From Terrimesophilobacter sp038243605 (GTDB taxonomy: Bacteria; Actinomycetota; Actinomycetes; Actinomycetales; Microbacteriaceae): a DNA stretch of 64,000 nt. A program made the position numbers and the translations under genes. Positions 8,273-17,278 of the stretch are shown here, piece by piece (positions within the stretch are counted from its first letter, which is position 1; the number at the start of each line of letters is the position of its first letter). Below the pieces are notes generated by a model. It was not told the DNA's origin and made no database searches. It saw only the letters and a program-made list of their open reading frames with translations. Location of the stretch: the NCBI GenBank assembly GCA_038243605.1, contig JBBSQX010000009.1:1-64000 (forward strand), read 5' to 3'.

Positions 8273-8463
8273 AGAACCGTGTGCGCGTGCTGCGCGCTGA
8301 ACATAATCAGACCCAGGCGGAGCTTGCCGCAACCCTCAACGTCACAAGGCAAACGGTCATCGCGATCGAGAGCGGAAAGTACGACCCCAGTCTGCCGTTG
8401 GCCTTTGCGATCGCCCGCACTTTTGAGCAGTCGATTGAGCAGATCTTTACGCCAGAACCGTGA
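8269..8463 (+). CDS. Short XRE-family (YozG-like) transcriptional regulator
   Basis: 64 residues consisting of one Cro/C1 helix-turn-helix: RVLRAEHNQTQAELAATLNVTRQTVIAIESGKYDPSL, then LAFAIARTFEQSIEQIF. The start is set by the ATGA overlap with the upstream membrane-protein gene. Tiny XRE proteins of this type normally regulate their own operon with the co-encoded membrane protein. The 15-bp dyad at 6943-6983 is the likely operator. Confidence 0.9.
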   Translation: MKNRVRVLRAEHNQTQAELAATLNVTRQTVIAIESGKYDPSLPLAFAIARTFEQSIEQIFTPEP

Positions 8464-8468
8464 CGTTG

Positions 8469-8575
8469 CTTTCATCATTCAGGAGGTTGTGTGACGTGTG
8501 TGGCTGGTGGGGCGGAATGCAGCAGATTCCGCCCCACCAGCCACTTTCATCACCACAACTCCTGAATGATGAAAG
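8469..8575. terminator. Nested hairpin: terminator inside palindromic element copy 2
   Basis: The outer arms CTTTCATCATTCAGGA (8469-8484) and its exact complement (8560-8575) match those of the element at 5943-6045. Inside is a perfect 18-bp stem, 8501-8518 against 8526-8543, with a 7-nt loop, GC-rich enough to terminate transcription from the XRE operon. The nested structure suggests the outer element brought or captured a terminator core. Confidence 0.8.
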
Positions 8576-8613
8576 TAGCTTCTCGGGCTGCGCAGTTGTG
8601 AAACGATGAGCAG

Positions 8614-9627
8614 GTGCGCCCCATAATTTTCGCCCTCATCGCGGCGATCCTTTATGGCACCACGGGAACCGCGCAAGCGCTCGGCCCGAATGCCGCATCC
8701 TCCCTCTCGGTGGGCTCCGCCCGCATCGTGATCGGCGGTGCTGCCCTTGCCCTTGTTGCCTGGTTGCTATCGCTGCGCTCGCGCAGAACGATGCGGCACT
8801 TGGAGCCAGGGCATCCGATCACCGACATGCTCACCCTGCACATTCCGAACCTCGGTGGCCCCGAGCCGCAGCTGACGAAGTCGGCATCCGCGCGCTGGCG
8901 TGCATGGCCGACGATCACCATTGGTGCGCTCGCGATCATCGCGTACCAGCCCACGTTCTTTCTTGGCATGAGCATCAACGGTGTCGCTATCGGCGCCGTG
9001 GTGGCGATCGGTTCGGGCCCGATTTTCACCGGCGTGCTCGAGTGGGCGCTCTCTCGCCGCTTTCCGGGCTACGGATGGCTTGTGGCAACCACGGTGGCGA
9101 TCATCGGTATCGCGTTGCTGTCGGGGGCCAGCAAATCCGGTGTCACCGACCCCGCTGGCCTGCTGCTCTCCCTCGGGGCGGGTGCCTGTTACGCGTTCTA
9201 TGCGCTCTCGGCGAAGAAGTTGCTGGTCGACGGCTGGACGCCGATGGGCTCCGTCGCCGTCATCTTCGGCTGGTCTGCCGTGGGTGCGCTGCCAATCCTG
9301 CTGCTCTCGGATCCGAGCTGGCTCGCCTCGCTGGATGGCCTGCTCATGGGCCTCTGGCTCGGCATCGCCACCATCACTGTCGCGTGCCTGTTCCTTGGTT
9401 ACGGGCTCAAAGCTCTCAGCGCCTCCACGGTCGCGACGCTCGGGCTCGGTGAACCGCTCACGGCCACCCTGCTTGGCGTTCTCGTCGTACATGAGAGCCT
9501 GAGTGGCCGTGCCCTCATCGGCCTCGGGCTCGTGGTGTCGGGGCTTGTACTTATTGGTCTGTTGACGGCACGGCGGAGTTCTCAGGCTGCTCGGGCATCC
9601 CGAGAAGCTCCGGTGTCTCAGGCGTAG
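8614..9627 (+). CDS. EamA/DMT superfamily transporter
   Basis: 337 residues with two EamA repeats and about ten TM helices (FALIAAILYGTTGTAQALGP at the start, and ALSASTVATLGLGEPLTATLLGVLVVHESL near the end). A hydrophilic loop of about 50 residues after TM2 (RRTMRHLEPGHPITDML) is unusual for the family. The family exports metabolites or amino acids. The start is GTG 8614. Its last 26 codons overlap, tail to tail, the end of the yczE-like gene on the other strand. Confidence 0.85.
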   Translation: MRPIIFALIAAILYGTTGTAQALGPNAASSLSVGSARIVIGGAALALVAWLLSLRSRRTMRHLEPGHPITDMLTLHIPNLGGPEPQLTKSASARWRAWPTITIGALAIIAYQPTFFLGMSINGVAIGAVVAIGSGPIFTGVLEWALSRRFPGYGWLVATTVAIIGIALLSGASKSGVTDPAGLLLSLGAGACYAFYALSAKKLLVDGWTPMGSVAVIFGWSAVGALPILLLSDPSWLASLDGLLMGLWLGIATITVACLFLGYGLKALSASTVATLGLGEPLTATLLGVLVVHESLSGRALIGLGLVVSGLVLIGLLTARRSSQAARASREAPVSQA

Positions 9628-10225
9628 AGATCGCGGCAGGCACGAGGAAGAACGGCATTGTCTTGTGCACCATGGGGCCGATGAGTACGGCGAAGGCGAG
9701 GGTGCCGAACCCGACATTGCCACCGAGAAAGAAGCCGATGATGAGCACGATCACTTCGATCGAGGTGCGCACGATCCAGATGCGTACGCCAAATTTTCGG
9801 TGAATTCCGGTCATGAGGCCGTCGCGGGGGCCGGGGCCAAACCGCGCGCCGATGTACATGCCCGTCGCAATTGCGAGCAGCAGCAGCCCACCGGTGAACA
9901 TCAGAATTTGTACCCACAGCACGGTTTGTTCGGGGATAAGCGAAAGGCCGACGTCTGCAAATATCCCGACGAAGATGGCATTGAGCACGGTGCCGATGCC
10001 GAGCGGCTGTCGGATGGGAATCCAGAGCAGCAGCACGATGCCGCTCACGATGATGGTGACGTAGCCGAACTGGATGCCGGTGTGAATCGAGATGCCCTGC
10101 GACAGCACATCCCACGGAGAAATTCCCACCCCAGCGCGAATCATCATGGCCATGGAGATGCCGTACAAGAAAAGGCCAGCCATGAGCTGAACCCAGCGTC
10201 TGGTCATGATGAAAGTCGGTGACAT
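9551..10225 (-). CDS. YczE/YitT-type membrane protein
   Basis: 224 residues with about five TM helices. The N-terminus (RRWVQLMAGLFLYGISMAMMIRAGVGISPWDVLSQGIS) and GARFGPGPRDGLMTG are characteristic of YczE-like proteins of unknown transport role. Two ATG starts fit (10225 and 10207); 10225 is given. It is divergent from a MocR-family regulator, the arrangement known for YczR/YczE pairs in Firmicutes and Actinobacteria, so the regulator very likely controls it. Its C-terminal coding end overlaps the convergent EamA gene by 77 bp. Confidence 0.85.
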   Translation of the reverse strand: MSPTFIMTRRWVQLMAGLFLYGISMAMMIRAGVGISPWDVLSQGISIHTGIQFGYVTIIVSGIVLLLWIPIRQPLGIGTVLNAIFVGIFADVGLSLIPEQTVLWVQILMFTGGLLLLAIATGMYIGARFGPGPRDGLMTGIHRKFGVRIWIVRTSIEVIVLIIGFFLGGNVGFGTLAFAVLIGPMVHKTMPFFLVPAAISTPETPELLGMPEQPENSAVPSTDQ

Positions 10226-10243
10226 AAAAGTATCCAATAACGT

Positions 10244-10290
10244 AAGTGGCCTTATGGCAAGAGGCCACTTTGAGTATAGTGGCCTTATGG
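10244..10290. promoter_or_regulatory. MocR operator: two direct repeats plus an inverted half-site
   Basis: AGTGGCCTTATGG occurs at 10245-10257 and again at 10278-10290, 33 bp (three helical turns) apart. The inverted half GGCCACTT lies at 10263-10270 against AAGTGGCC at 10244-10251. The second direct repeat covers the ATG of the MocR gene at 10287. Direct plus inverted repeats are the usual MocR/PdxR operator layout, so this should serve both divergent genes. Confidence 0.75.
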
Positions 10291-11705
10291 CGTCGATATC
10301 GGCACGTTCCCTCGCAACCCTCTTGGGCGATTGGCGCGCCAGCAGCGCTGGGCATGCGTACGCAGAAATTTCTGGTCGCATCCGGCTGCTCATTCTGGAC
10401 GGCCGAATCAGCTACGGAACGCGGATGCCGGCCGAACGTGAACTCGCCACGCAACTCGGGTTGAGCCGAACGACCATCACCACCGCGTACACCGACCTTC
10501 GCGACGGTGGCTACCTTGCGAGTCAGCGTGGATCGGGCAGCACCGCGAGAATCCCGCAAAGTAGCTCGATTCCGACCGAAACCGCCACAGCTGGTTACCT
10601 CGATTTCACGAAAGCCACCGTACAAGCCAGTAGCGGCCTGGCCGAGGCCGCTCGGCGGGCCGTCGCCGACTACCCCTCCTACCTTGGCGGCTGCGGGTTC
10701 GACCTCCTCGGCGTTCCTCTCTTGAGGTCGGCCATCGCCGAACGCTTTACCCAGCGCGGGCTGCCCACTGATCCTGAACAGATCATGGTGACGGTCGGCG
10801 CACAGCACGCCATTGCCTTGCTCGCCCGCACGTTTCTCGGGCGCGGAACGAACGCCGTGGTGGAATCGCCAAGCTACCCGCACGCGTTCGAAGCGCTGCG
10901 CATGACCGGCACGCGTCTGCATCCGGTGAGCGTCACCACCGATCGTGGCTGGGATGTTGAGGTGCTTGAGAACGAGTTCGCCCGCACCCAGCCCCAGCTC
11001 GCGTACCTCATGCCCGACTTTCACAACCCGACCGGGTGCTCCATGGGCCTCGAACTGCGTGAGCAGGTTGTCGCGCTCGCCGAAAAGTCTGGCTGCGTCA
11101 TCATCGCGGATGAGACGATCGCCGAACTCTCCATTGATGGCGTTGACCCGCTGCCGCCGTTGGCGAGTTTCGGACCAGCGATCACGGTGGGCTCCCTCGC
11201 GAAGACGGTGTGGGGCGGGCTTCGCATCGGCTGGATTCGCGCCGAGCGCGACACCATCCAGCGCCTCGTGCGGGCACGCCCAGCAGGGGATCTTGGCACC
11301 CCCGTACTCGACCAGCTTGTCGCCGCGCACATGCTCGCTGACTTCGATAGCGTTCTGGCTCAGCGTCGCGACCAGTTGCGTGCCGGCCGCGATCGCCTGG
11401 TTGCCGCACTGCGCGCGCGCTTTCCAGAGTGGCACGTGCCGGATGTCGCTGGCGGGCTCACCCTGTGGGTCAATCTGGGTGCGCCGGTGAGCTCGCAACT
11501 CACGCTCGCGGCCCGCAATAATGGGCTTCTCATCGCTGCGGGTCCGCGCTTCGGCGTGGATGGAGCGTTCGAACGCTTCCTTCGCCTGCCGTTCAGCTAT
11601 TCACTTGAGGAGACTGACCGCGCGGTGGGGTCACTCGCCGCAGCATGGGAGTCGATCGGGCAGGGTGTCGCGGCCGACTATGGATTTCTCGCTGAGGTCG
11701 TCTAG
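10287..11705 (+). CDS. MocR-family GntR regulator with aminotransferase domain (YczR-like)
   Basis: 472 residues. The N-terminal GntR winged helix (ISGRIRLLILDGRISYGTRMPAERELATQLGLSRTTITTAYTDLRDGGYL) is joined to a fold-type I aminotransferase-like domain. The latter has the PNPTG-like HNPTGCSMG, an Asp in IIADETIAEL, and the PLP Lys in GSLAKTVWGGLRIGW. ATG 10287 is preferred to upstream starts because it begins the family N-terminus; translation would start inside the operator repeat. It probably senses PLP or an amino compound and controls the divergent yczE-like gene. Confidence 0.9.
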   Translation: MASISARSLATLLGDWRASSAGHAYAEISGRIRLLILDGRISYGTRMPAERELATQLGLSRTTITTAYTDLRDGGYLASQRGSGSTARIPQSSSIPTETATAGYLDFTKATVQASSGLAEAARRAVADYPSYLGGCGFDLLGVPLLRSAIAERFTQRGLPTDPEQIMVTVGAQHAIALLARTFLGRGTNAVVESPSYPHAFEALRMTGTRLHPVSVTTDRGWDVEVLENEFARTQPQLAYLMPDFHNPTGCSMGLELREQVVALAEKSGCVIIADETIAELSIDGVDPLPPLASFGPAITVGSLAKTVWGGLRIGWIRAERDTIQRLVRARPAGDLGTPVLDQLVAAHMLADFDSVLAQRRDQLRAGRDRLVAALRARFPEWHVPDVAGGLTLWVNLGAPVSSQLTLAARNNGLLIAAGPRFGVDGAFERFLRLPFSYSLEETDRAVGSLAAAWESIGQGVAADYGFLAEVV

Positions 11706-11814
11706 TTCGCTCCGCTGAATAGGCTTCACCGAGGCTCGGTGGAATACTTGCATTGGGCGCAAGGTTGTGCCCGTGAGTGCCGAAATCCGTGGCGCCAATC
11801 TATGGAGTGACCCC

Positions 11815-14800
11815 TTGCACTTATTCTCTGTGTTCAGCCTTCGCAACCGCGCGCTCATCGCCTTGGTGACACTGGTGGTCGGCATTTTCGGTGGCCTCGC
11901 GTTGACGTCACTGAAGCAGGAACTGATCCCTTCGGTGTCGTTCCCTCAGATGGTCATCGTCACGAGCTACCCCGGTGCTGCTCCTGAGGTTGTCAACGAC
12001 GATGTGAGCACTCCCATCGAAACCGCCATTCAGGGCGTGCCGGGGCTTGAGAGCTCGACGGCGACATCCACCTCCAACCTCTCGTCAGTTACGGCAAAGT
12101 TTCAGTACGGAACTAACCTCGCCACCGCAGAGCAAAAAGTGCAGCAGGCGCTCAACCGCATCAAGAACGTGCTGCCAGAGAATTTGGACCCACGCATCCT
12201 CACGGGGAGCATCGATGACTTTCCGGTGATCCAGATCGCGGTGACGAGCGACCTCGCGCAGGATGACCTTGTTGCGCTGTTGCAGGCATCCACGATCGTC
12301 GACCTGCAGAAGCTCGACAACGTTCGCGAAGCGAGCCTGCAGGGTGCTGTCGGCAACCGGGTCACGATCACGCCGGATAATGAGAAACTGTTTGCGGCGG
12401 GCCTCACCGCGCAGGCGATCCGCGACGCGCTGAAAGCGAATGGCGTTCTTTTGCCCGGTGGCAGCATCAACGAGGGCGACTTGACCCTCACCGTGCAGTC
12501 GGGTTCGCGCATACACACGGTGGAGGGCATTGCGACCCTGCCGCTTGTGGGCGCGACCACGCCATCCGCTCCTGGCACTCTTCCTGGCGCTCTGCCTAGC
12601 GCACCCGATGCGGTCGCTGTCCCGTTGACGATCGCGGATGTCGCCACCGTCGAGCTGGTCGCGAACCCGGTCACCAGCATCTCCCGTGTGAATGGCGAAG
12701 CGGCACTCACGATCGGTGTCACGAAGACCCCGGATGGTAACACTGTCGCCGTGTCGAAAGAGGTTCAGGAGGCGCTTCCCGATCTTGAGACAGCGCTCGG
12801 CAGCAACACGCACTTCACGATTGTGTTCGATCAGGCACCGTTCATCCAGCAGTCGATCGATGCGCTGGCCACTGAGGGTCTTCTCGGGCTGCTGTTCGCT
12901 GTCATCGTGATTTTGATCTTCTTGATGTCGGTGCGGTCCACTCTCGTCACCGCCATTTCGATCCCCGTCTCGGTGCTCATCACGTTCATCGGCATGCAGG
13001 TCACCGGCTATTCGCTCAATATTCTGACTCTTGGTGCGTTGACGATCGCGATTGGTCGCGTCGTGGATGACTCCATCGTGGTCATCGAGAACATCAAGAG
13101 GCACCTCACGCTCGGCCAGGAGAAGGCGGAGGCGATTCTCACTGCCGTGAAGGAGGTCGCTGCGGCCATCACCGCCTCGACGATCACCACGGTTGCCGTG
13201 TTCCTGCCGATCGCGTTGGTGGGCGACATCACAGGCGAGCTCTTCAGGCCCTTCGCGCTGACGATCACGATGGCACTCGGCGCTTCGCTCTTTGTTGCCC
13301 TCACGATCGTTCCGGTGCTGGCCTACTGGTTCCTGGGTATGCCCAAAACGGCGGTTGCCGGAGCGGCCGCGGCCGACGAGCCCGTGCATTCGATAGAAGA
13401 CGCCGAGGGCCACCTCATCTCGCGACGCGACCTGCGCGAAGGTATCGTCTCGGCGGAAGACGAACTCGACAAGCCCACCCGCTTGCAGCGCGGGTATCTT
13501 CCGATCATCCACTGGACGTTGAAACGCCCGGTCATCACAATTCTCGCCGCACTTCTCGTGTTAGTCGGCACGGGCGCCCTTGTTCCCATGCTCACCACCA
13601 ACTTCATCGGCGACAGCGGTCAGAACACGATCAGTGTGACGCAGACCCTGCCCATGGGAACGAGCCTCGATGCGAAGGATCGCGTCGCCGAGAAAGTGGA
13701 GAAAGCACTGCGCGACATTAAGGGTGTCGACACTGTGCAGTTGACGATCGGCGGCGGCAACTCTCTTGCGGCGGCCTTCGGTGGAGGCGGCGGCATCAAC
13801 TTCTCCGTCACCACCGACGATGGCGCTGATCAGGCGGCTCTCCAAAAGGATGTTCGAAAGAGCCTTGACGGGTTGAAAGATGTTGGCACTGTGTCGCTTG
13901 CTTCCGCAGGCTCAGGGTTCTCGTCGTCCAGCATCGACATCAACATCACCGCCCCAACGCAGAGCAACTTGCGGGATGCTGCCGAGAAGGTGCTTACTGC
14001 CGTTCAGAAGCTCGATGTCACGGCGGAGGCCACGAGCAACCTTGCCGAAACTCAGCCGTACATCGCGGTGGTCGTTGACCGCGACAAGGCGGCATCCGCT
14101 GGTCTCAGCGAACTGGCGATCGGTTCGATCGTGTCGCAGGCCATGCAGCCTTCCCTCGCTGGATCGGCAGTGATTGACGAGAAGACAATCTCGATATATT
14201 TGCAGACTGCCGACACTCCCGAATCGATTGAGCAGCTCAGCGATCTCGCCATCCCCACGAAGACTGGCCCACAGAAGCTCTCCGAGCTGGCGTCGATTGA
14301 AAAGTCTGACGGCCCAGCCAGCATCACCACCATCAAGGGCTTGCGCGCCGCCACCGTCAGCGTCACGCCGAATCTGGCGGATGTCGGTGCGGCCTCCGTT
14401 TCGGTGCAAGAGGCGGTCGACTCGGTCACCATGCCATCTGGTGCCTCTGCCGTGCTTGGCGGTGTCACCTCGCAGCAAGCGGATGCGTTCTCGCAGCTCT
14501 ACCTCGCGCTCCTCGCTGCCATTCTCATCGTCTACGTGGTGATGGTCGCGACGTTTAAGAGCCTTCGCCAGCCGTTGCTGCTGCTCGTGTCGGTGCCGTT
14601 CGCGGCCACCGGTGGCATCATCCTGCAGGTGATTTCGGGCATCCCGCTCGGCGTTGCCTCGCTCATCGGTGTGCTCATGCTGATCGGAATCGTGGTGACG
14701 AACGCGATCGTGCTCGTCGACCTGGTGAACCAGTATCGAGAGAGGGGTATGAAAGTCGGGGACGCCCTCGTTCACGGTGCCAGCCGACGCTTGCGGCCTA

Positions 14801-15030
14801 TCCTGATGACCGCGCTGGCCACCATCTTCGCGCTGCTGCCGATGGCCATCGGGCTCACCGGGCACGGCGGATTCATCTCTCAGCCGCTCGCCATTGTTGT
14901 GATCGGTGGCCTGGTTTCTTCGACCGCTCTGACGCTCATCGTGCTGCCGGTTCTGTACTACCTCGTGGAGGGCGCCAAGGAGCGCCGCACGGATCGCCGC
15001 GAGGCGAAGGCCGCAATAGTCGCTCCCTGA
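11815..15030 (+). CDS. RND superfamily efflux permease (AcrB/CzcA-like)
   Basis: About 1,071 residues. The halves have the RND order: TM1 (residues about 10-30), a large extracytoplasmic loop, TM2-6, a cytoplasmic loop, TM7, a second loop, then TM8-12. Porter elements such as FPQMVIVTSYPGAAPEVVNDDV and the TM4 motif GRVVDDSIVVIENI (proton relay Asp pair) are intact, as is VVTNAIVLVDLVNQYRERG in the second half. TTG 11815 is chosen because GGAG at 11804-11807 is 7 nt upstream and the product begins LHLFSVFSLRNR like its homologues. No adaptor gene is adjacent, as is usual for Gram-positive relatives. Confidence 0.85.
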   Translation: MHLFSVFSLRNRALIALVTLVVGIFGGLALTSLKQELIPSVSFPQMVIVTSYPGAAPEVVNDDVSTPIETAIQGVPGLESSTATSTSNLSSVTAKFQYGTNLATAEQKVQQALNRIKNVLPENLDPRILTGSIDDFPVIQIAVTSDLAQDDLVALLQASTIVDLQKLDNVREASLQGAVGNRVTITPDNEKLFAAGLTAQAIRDALKANGVLLPGGSINEGDLTLTVQSGSRIHTVEGIATLPLVGATTPSAPGTLPGALPSAPDAVAVPLTIADVATVELVANPVTSISRVNGEAALTIGVTKTPDGNTVAVSKEVQEALPDLETALGSNTHFTIVFDQAPFIQQSIDALATEGLLGLLFAVIVILIFLMSVRSTLVTAISIPVSVLITFIGMQVTGYSLNILTLGALTIAIGRVVDDSIVVIENIKRHLTLGQEKAEAILTAVKEVAAAITASTITTVAVFLPIALVGDITGELFRPFALTITMALGASLFVALTIVPVLAYWFLGMPKTAVAGAAAADEPVHSIEDAEGHLISRRDLREGIVSAEDELDKPTRLQRGYLPIIHWTLKRPVITILAALLVLVGTGALVPMLTTNFIGDSGQNTISVTQTLPMGTSLDAKDRVAEKVEKALRDIKGVDTVQLTIGGGNSLAAAFGGGGGINFSVTTDDGADQAALQKDVRKSLDGLKDVGTVSLASAGSGFSSSSIDINITAPTQSNLRDAAEKVLTAVQKLDVTAEATSNLAETQPYIAVVVDRDKAASAGLSELAIGSIVSQAMQPSLAGSAVIDEKTISIYLQTADTPESIEQLSDLAIPTKTGPQKLSELASIEKSDGPASITTIKGLRAATVSVTPNLADVGAASVSVQEAVDSVTMPSGASAVLGGVTSQQADAFSQLYLALLAAILIVYVVMVATFKSLRQPLLLLVSVPFAATGGIILQVISGIPLGVASLIGVLMLIGIVVTNAIVLVDLVNQYRERGMKVGDALVHGASRRLRPILMTALATIFALLPMAIGLTGHGGFISQPLAIVVIGGLVSSTALTLIVLPVLYYLVEGAKERRTDRREAKAAIVAP

Positions 15031-15092
15031 GGTCCTCGAAGGGTGATCCGCCGCCGCCGCTCTCTGAGGAGGCCGAAGGCCGTCTCGAAGGG
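15021..15092. repeat. Two copies of a CTCCCTGAGG-CTCGAAGGG intergenic repeat
   Basis: CGCTCCCTGAGG...CTCGAAGGG occurs at 15021-15043, containing the stop codon of the RND gene, and in a longer form at 15060-15092 with an extra GGAGGCCGAAGGCC stem. A third copy is at 63701-63723. Such CCCTGAG/TCGAAGGG repeats are abundant between genes in many Actinobacteria. The rest of 15093-15293 shows no gene or clear signal. Confidence 0.7.
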
Positions 15093-15293
15093 TGCACTAA
15101 TCCGAGGCAGAATCCGTGTCGCAGAGAGGGGACCTTTGCGGGCAGTTTCACCGGGCGGGGTAAACGGGCGACTAGGCAACTACGCGAGGGGCGCGCTCGC
15201 CCACGCCTGTGTGCGACCGCTCAGCGACCGGCTTGCGGGCGCTCGAACCGAGCTGTTTGGCACTGTACGCGCAACTCGTACTCAGTCGTTTAC

Positions 15294-15902
15294 TTAGGGC
15301 CGGACGGCGTCTGGAAATCCGGTCCATTGCAGATCTGTGGGAAGGTGACTCATTTCGTTGAACATGACGATGCCTGGTGGTAGGCCGGGGCGGTACTCGA
15401 TGACCGTGAGTGCGCTATTCGCGCTGTTGAGGCCGAGCCATCGAGCAGGGCCTGCTGCGAGGGCGTCTCTGACGAGCCAGGCGATCGGGTATGAGTGAGT
15501 GATGAGGAGTTCATGGATATCACTGTCGTGTTCGGCAGGATCAGGCGTCGTCGCGAACCGACCAACAAGGCTCTGAGCGATCCTGTGGCCTGCTTCCGCC
15601 TCGGCTGCGTCGTAACCATCGAAGAACGGCACCCAAGAGGAGGGCATCTCATCTGGTGTTGGTACATACGGGACATGATCGATGAGCTCTGCCGCTTCGA
15701 CGACAGGGGTGGAGGGGAAGTATCGTGCGACTTCGTGTGCGCTTCCGGCTGCGCGAGGGAGTGGGGAGTGCCATATGGAGTTGATCGGAATGTGGGCAAG
15801 TCGTTCGCCGAGCATGTCTGCTTGCCTGCGGCCTGTGTCAGTGAGTTCGCCGAAGGGGTCGGCGTCACCGTGGCGGGCGATGTAGAGGTATCGGATGGGC
15901 AT
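15294..15902 (-). CDS. Histidine phosphatase family protein
   Basis: 202 residues of the phosphoglycerate-mutase-like fold. The catalytic RHG is in YLYIARHGDADPFGELTDTGRRQADML (His11 phosphoacceptor) and the second His in LLITHSYPIAWLVRDAL. It is second in a leftward pair, 89 bp after the PEP-synthase-like gene, and probably co-transcribed with it. It should remove a phosphate from a small molecule or protein; whether it opposes the upstream phosphotransferase is an inference from position only. Confidence 0.85.
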   Translation of the reverse strand: MPIRYLYIARHGDADPFGELTDTGRRQADMLGERLAHIPINSIWHSPLPRAAGSAHEVARYFPSTPVVEAAELIDHVPYVPTPDEMPSSWVPFFDGYDAAEAEAGHRIAQSLVGRFATTPDPAEHDSDIHELLITHSYPIAWLVRDALAAGPARWLGLNSANSALTVIEYRPGLPPGIVMFNEMSHLPTDLQWTGFPDAVRP

Positions 15903-15991
15903 GGGATGTGTGAGACACGGTCTACGAATGACTGTGTCTTGTCTCCTTTCGATGGGCTGGTGGCAGTCGCGAAATGAAGTGTCTTTAACGT

Positions 15992-17221
15992 CTAGGCGAT
16001 GGTGACGGCCCCGGTAGTGCCGTCGATGGTGATGTGGCTGCCGTCGCGGAGCCGCGTGGTCGCGTCCGTGAGACCGAGTACTGCGGGAATGTGTAGCTCT
16101 CGGGCGACGATCGCGGCGTGGGAGAGCATCCCTCCGGTTTCGGTTACGACGCCTGCGGCGATACGGAGCAGTGGCGTCCAGGCAGGGTCGGTGTGTGGGC
16201 AGATCAGAATGTCGTCGGGATTCACGCGGGTGAAGTCGTCGGGCCCCCGAACGATTCGTGCGGTTCCGGTGACGGACCCGCGACTTCCAGGTGTTCCTGT
16301 CAGTGTTGCAGTGGAGTCAACCTGCGTGCCAACAGGTGCGATTCCCGCGGGACGGCCGGGGAGGGTTGCCGTGATCGGTCGGGCTTGCAGAAGCCAGATT
16401 CGGTCGCCGGTCATGGCCCATTCAATGTCCTGCGATTCGCCAAGTATCGACCCGACCTCTCGCCCCAGATCCGCGAGCCGGGTGACTGTTGTTTCGTCCA
16501 GTGTTGCGCGGCTGCGATCAGCGCTCGATACCGTTCGCGTGACTAATCGTGTTCCGTTGCGATCCATTCGAGACCGCTTGTCAGAGATGATTTGGGTCAC
16601 GGTCCCGCCTCTTGTGATCTGGTAGGCGTCTGGGGTTACGGTACCTCCAACCACACTCGTGCCCAAGCCCCAGGACGCCTCAATCTCAGTGGCGTCGTCT
16701 GACTCAGCGGGAGTGAACATCACCCCGGAGACTTCGGCGTCGACCATTGGCTGTACGAGGACGGCCATCGCCGAACGCGCGGGCGACTGGCCCTGATCGA
16801 AAGCGGCACGGTAGTCGATTGCGCGGGGTGAGTGCAGCGAAGCCCAACAAGTGCGCACCGCATCAACGACGCCGTCAACACCTCGCACGGCGAGGACACT
16901 CTCATGCTGGCCAGCTGCCGACATGTCTGTTGTGTCCTCGCTCGCCGCCGATGAACGCACCGCGACAGAGGGGTTCCCGAGTGCTTCCAGCTCACGCATG
17001 ATCGCGTCACGAAGGAATTCGGATATCGGAATGATTTCATCGAGCACGCCGCGCGCGACGGTTGACCACCCGAGGTGGAGGTCGTGGGTTGCACTGCGAT
17101 ACGCCTCGAATGGAATAACGAAGCCCTCGGGAACCGATAAGCCGGCGCGAAGCAGTGTTCCGAGCGCGCTTGCCTTGCCGCCGCTCGTGTCCACGACGGC
17201 ATCTCTCAGCGGAACAATCAC
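15992..17221 (-). CDS. Short PEP-synthase/rifampin-phosphotransferase-like enzyme
   Basis: 409 residues. An N-terminal PPDK/PEPS ATP-grasp domain (SGGKASALGTLLRAGLSVPEGFVIP; VRSSAASED 88-96; QDIEWAM 264-270; LLQARPI 277-283) is joined by about 30 residues directly to the swivelling phosphohistidine domain (TETGGMLSHAAIVARELHIPAVLG, catalytic His368). Rifampin phosphotransferases have the same two domains but about 440 further residues between them that bind the drug; PEP synthases have a C-terminal PEP domain. Both are missing here, so the acceptor is unknown. It starts with GTG 17221. Confidence 0.8.
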   Translation of the reverse strand: MIVPLRDAVVDTSGGKASALGTLLRAGLSVPEGFVIPFEAYRSATHDLHLGWSTVARGVLDEIIPISEFLRDAIMRELEALGNPSVAVRSSAASEDTTDMSAAGQHESVLAVRGVDGVVDAVRTCWASLHSPRAIDYRAAFDQGQSPARSAMAVLVQPMVDAEVSGVMFTPAESDDATEIEASWGLGTSVVGGTVTPDAYQITRGGTVTQIISDKRSRMDRNGTRLVTRTVSSADRSRATLDETTVTRLADLGREVGSILGESQDIEWAMTGDRIWLLQARPITATLPGRPAGIAPVGTQVDSTATLTGTPGSRGSVTGTARIVRGPDDFTRVNPDDILICPHTDPAWTPLLRIAAGVVTETGGMLSHAAIVARELHIPAVLGLTDATTRLRDGSHITIDGTTGAVTIA

Positions 17222-17242
17222 TCGGAGCCCTTCAATAGAATG

Positions 17243-17278
17243 TTGACAACGTTCCGTTGATTGTGCATGATTGTGGCA
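17243..17278 (+). promoter_or_regulatory. Promoter giving a leaderless mRNA
   Basis: TTGACA (17243-17248), a 17-bp spacer and CATGAT (17266-17271) place the transcription start at about 17278, the A of the ATG of the next gene. No Shine-Dalgarno is present. The divergent phosphotransferase-like gene starts at 17221, so the same 56-bp gap must hold both promoters. Confidence 0.6.

Noticed and set aside
9618..11498. 626-codon open frame on the minus strand opposite the MocR gene
   Set aside because: Charged, His/Arg-rich composition with no domain pattern; the MocR frame and its motifs account for the region.
12085..13512. 475-codon minus-strand frame opposite the RND permease
   Set aside because: Typical high-GC antisense shadow, rich in Arg, Asp and His; the RND motifs are on the other strand.
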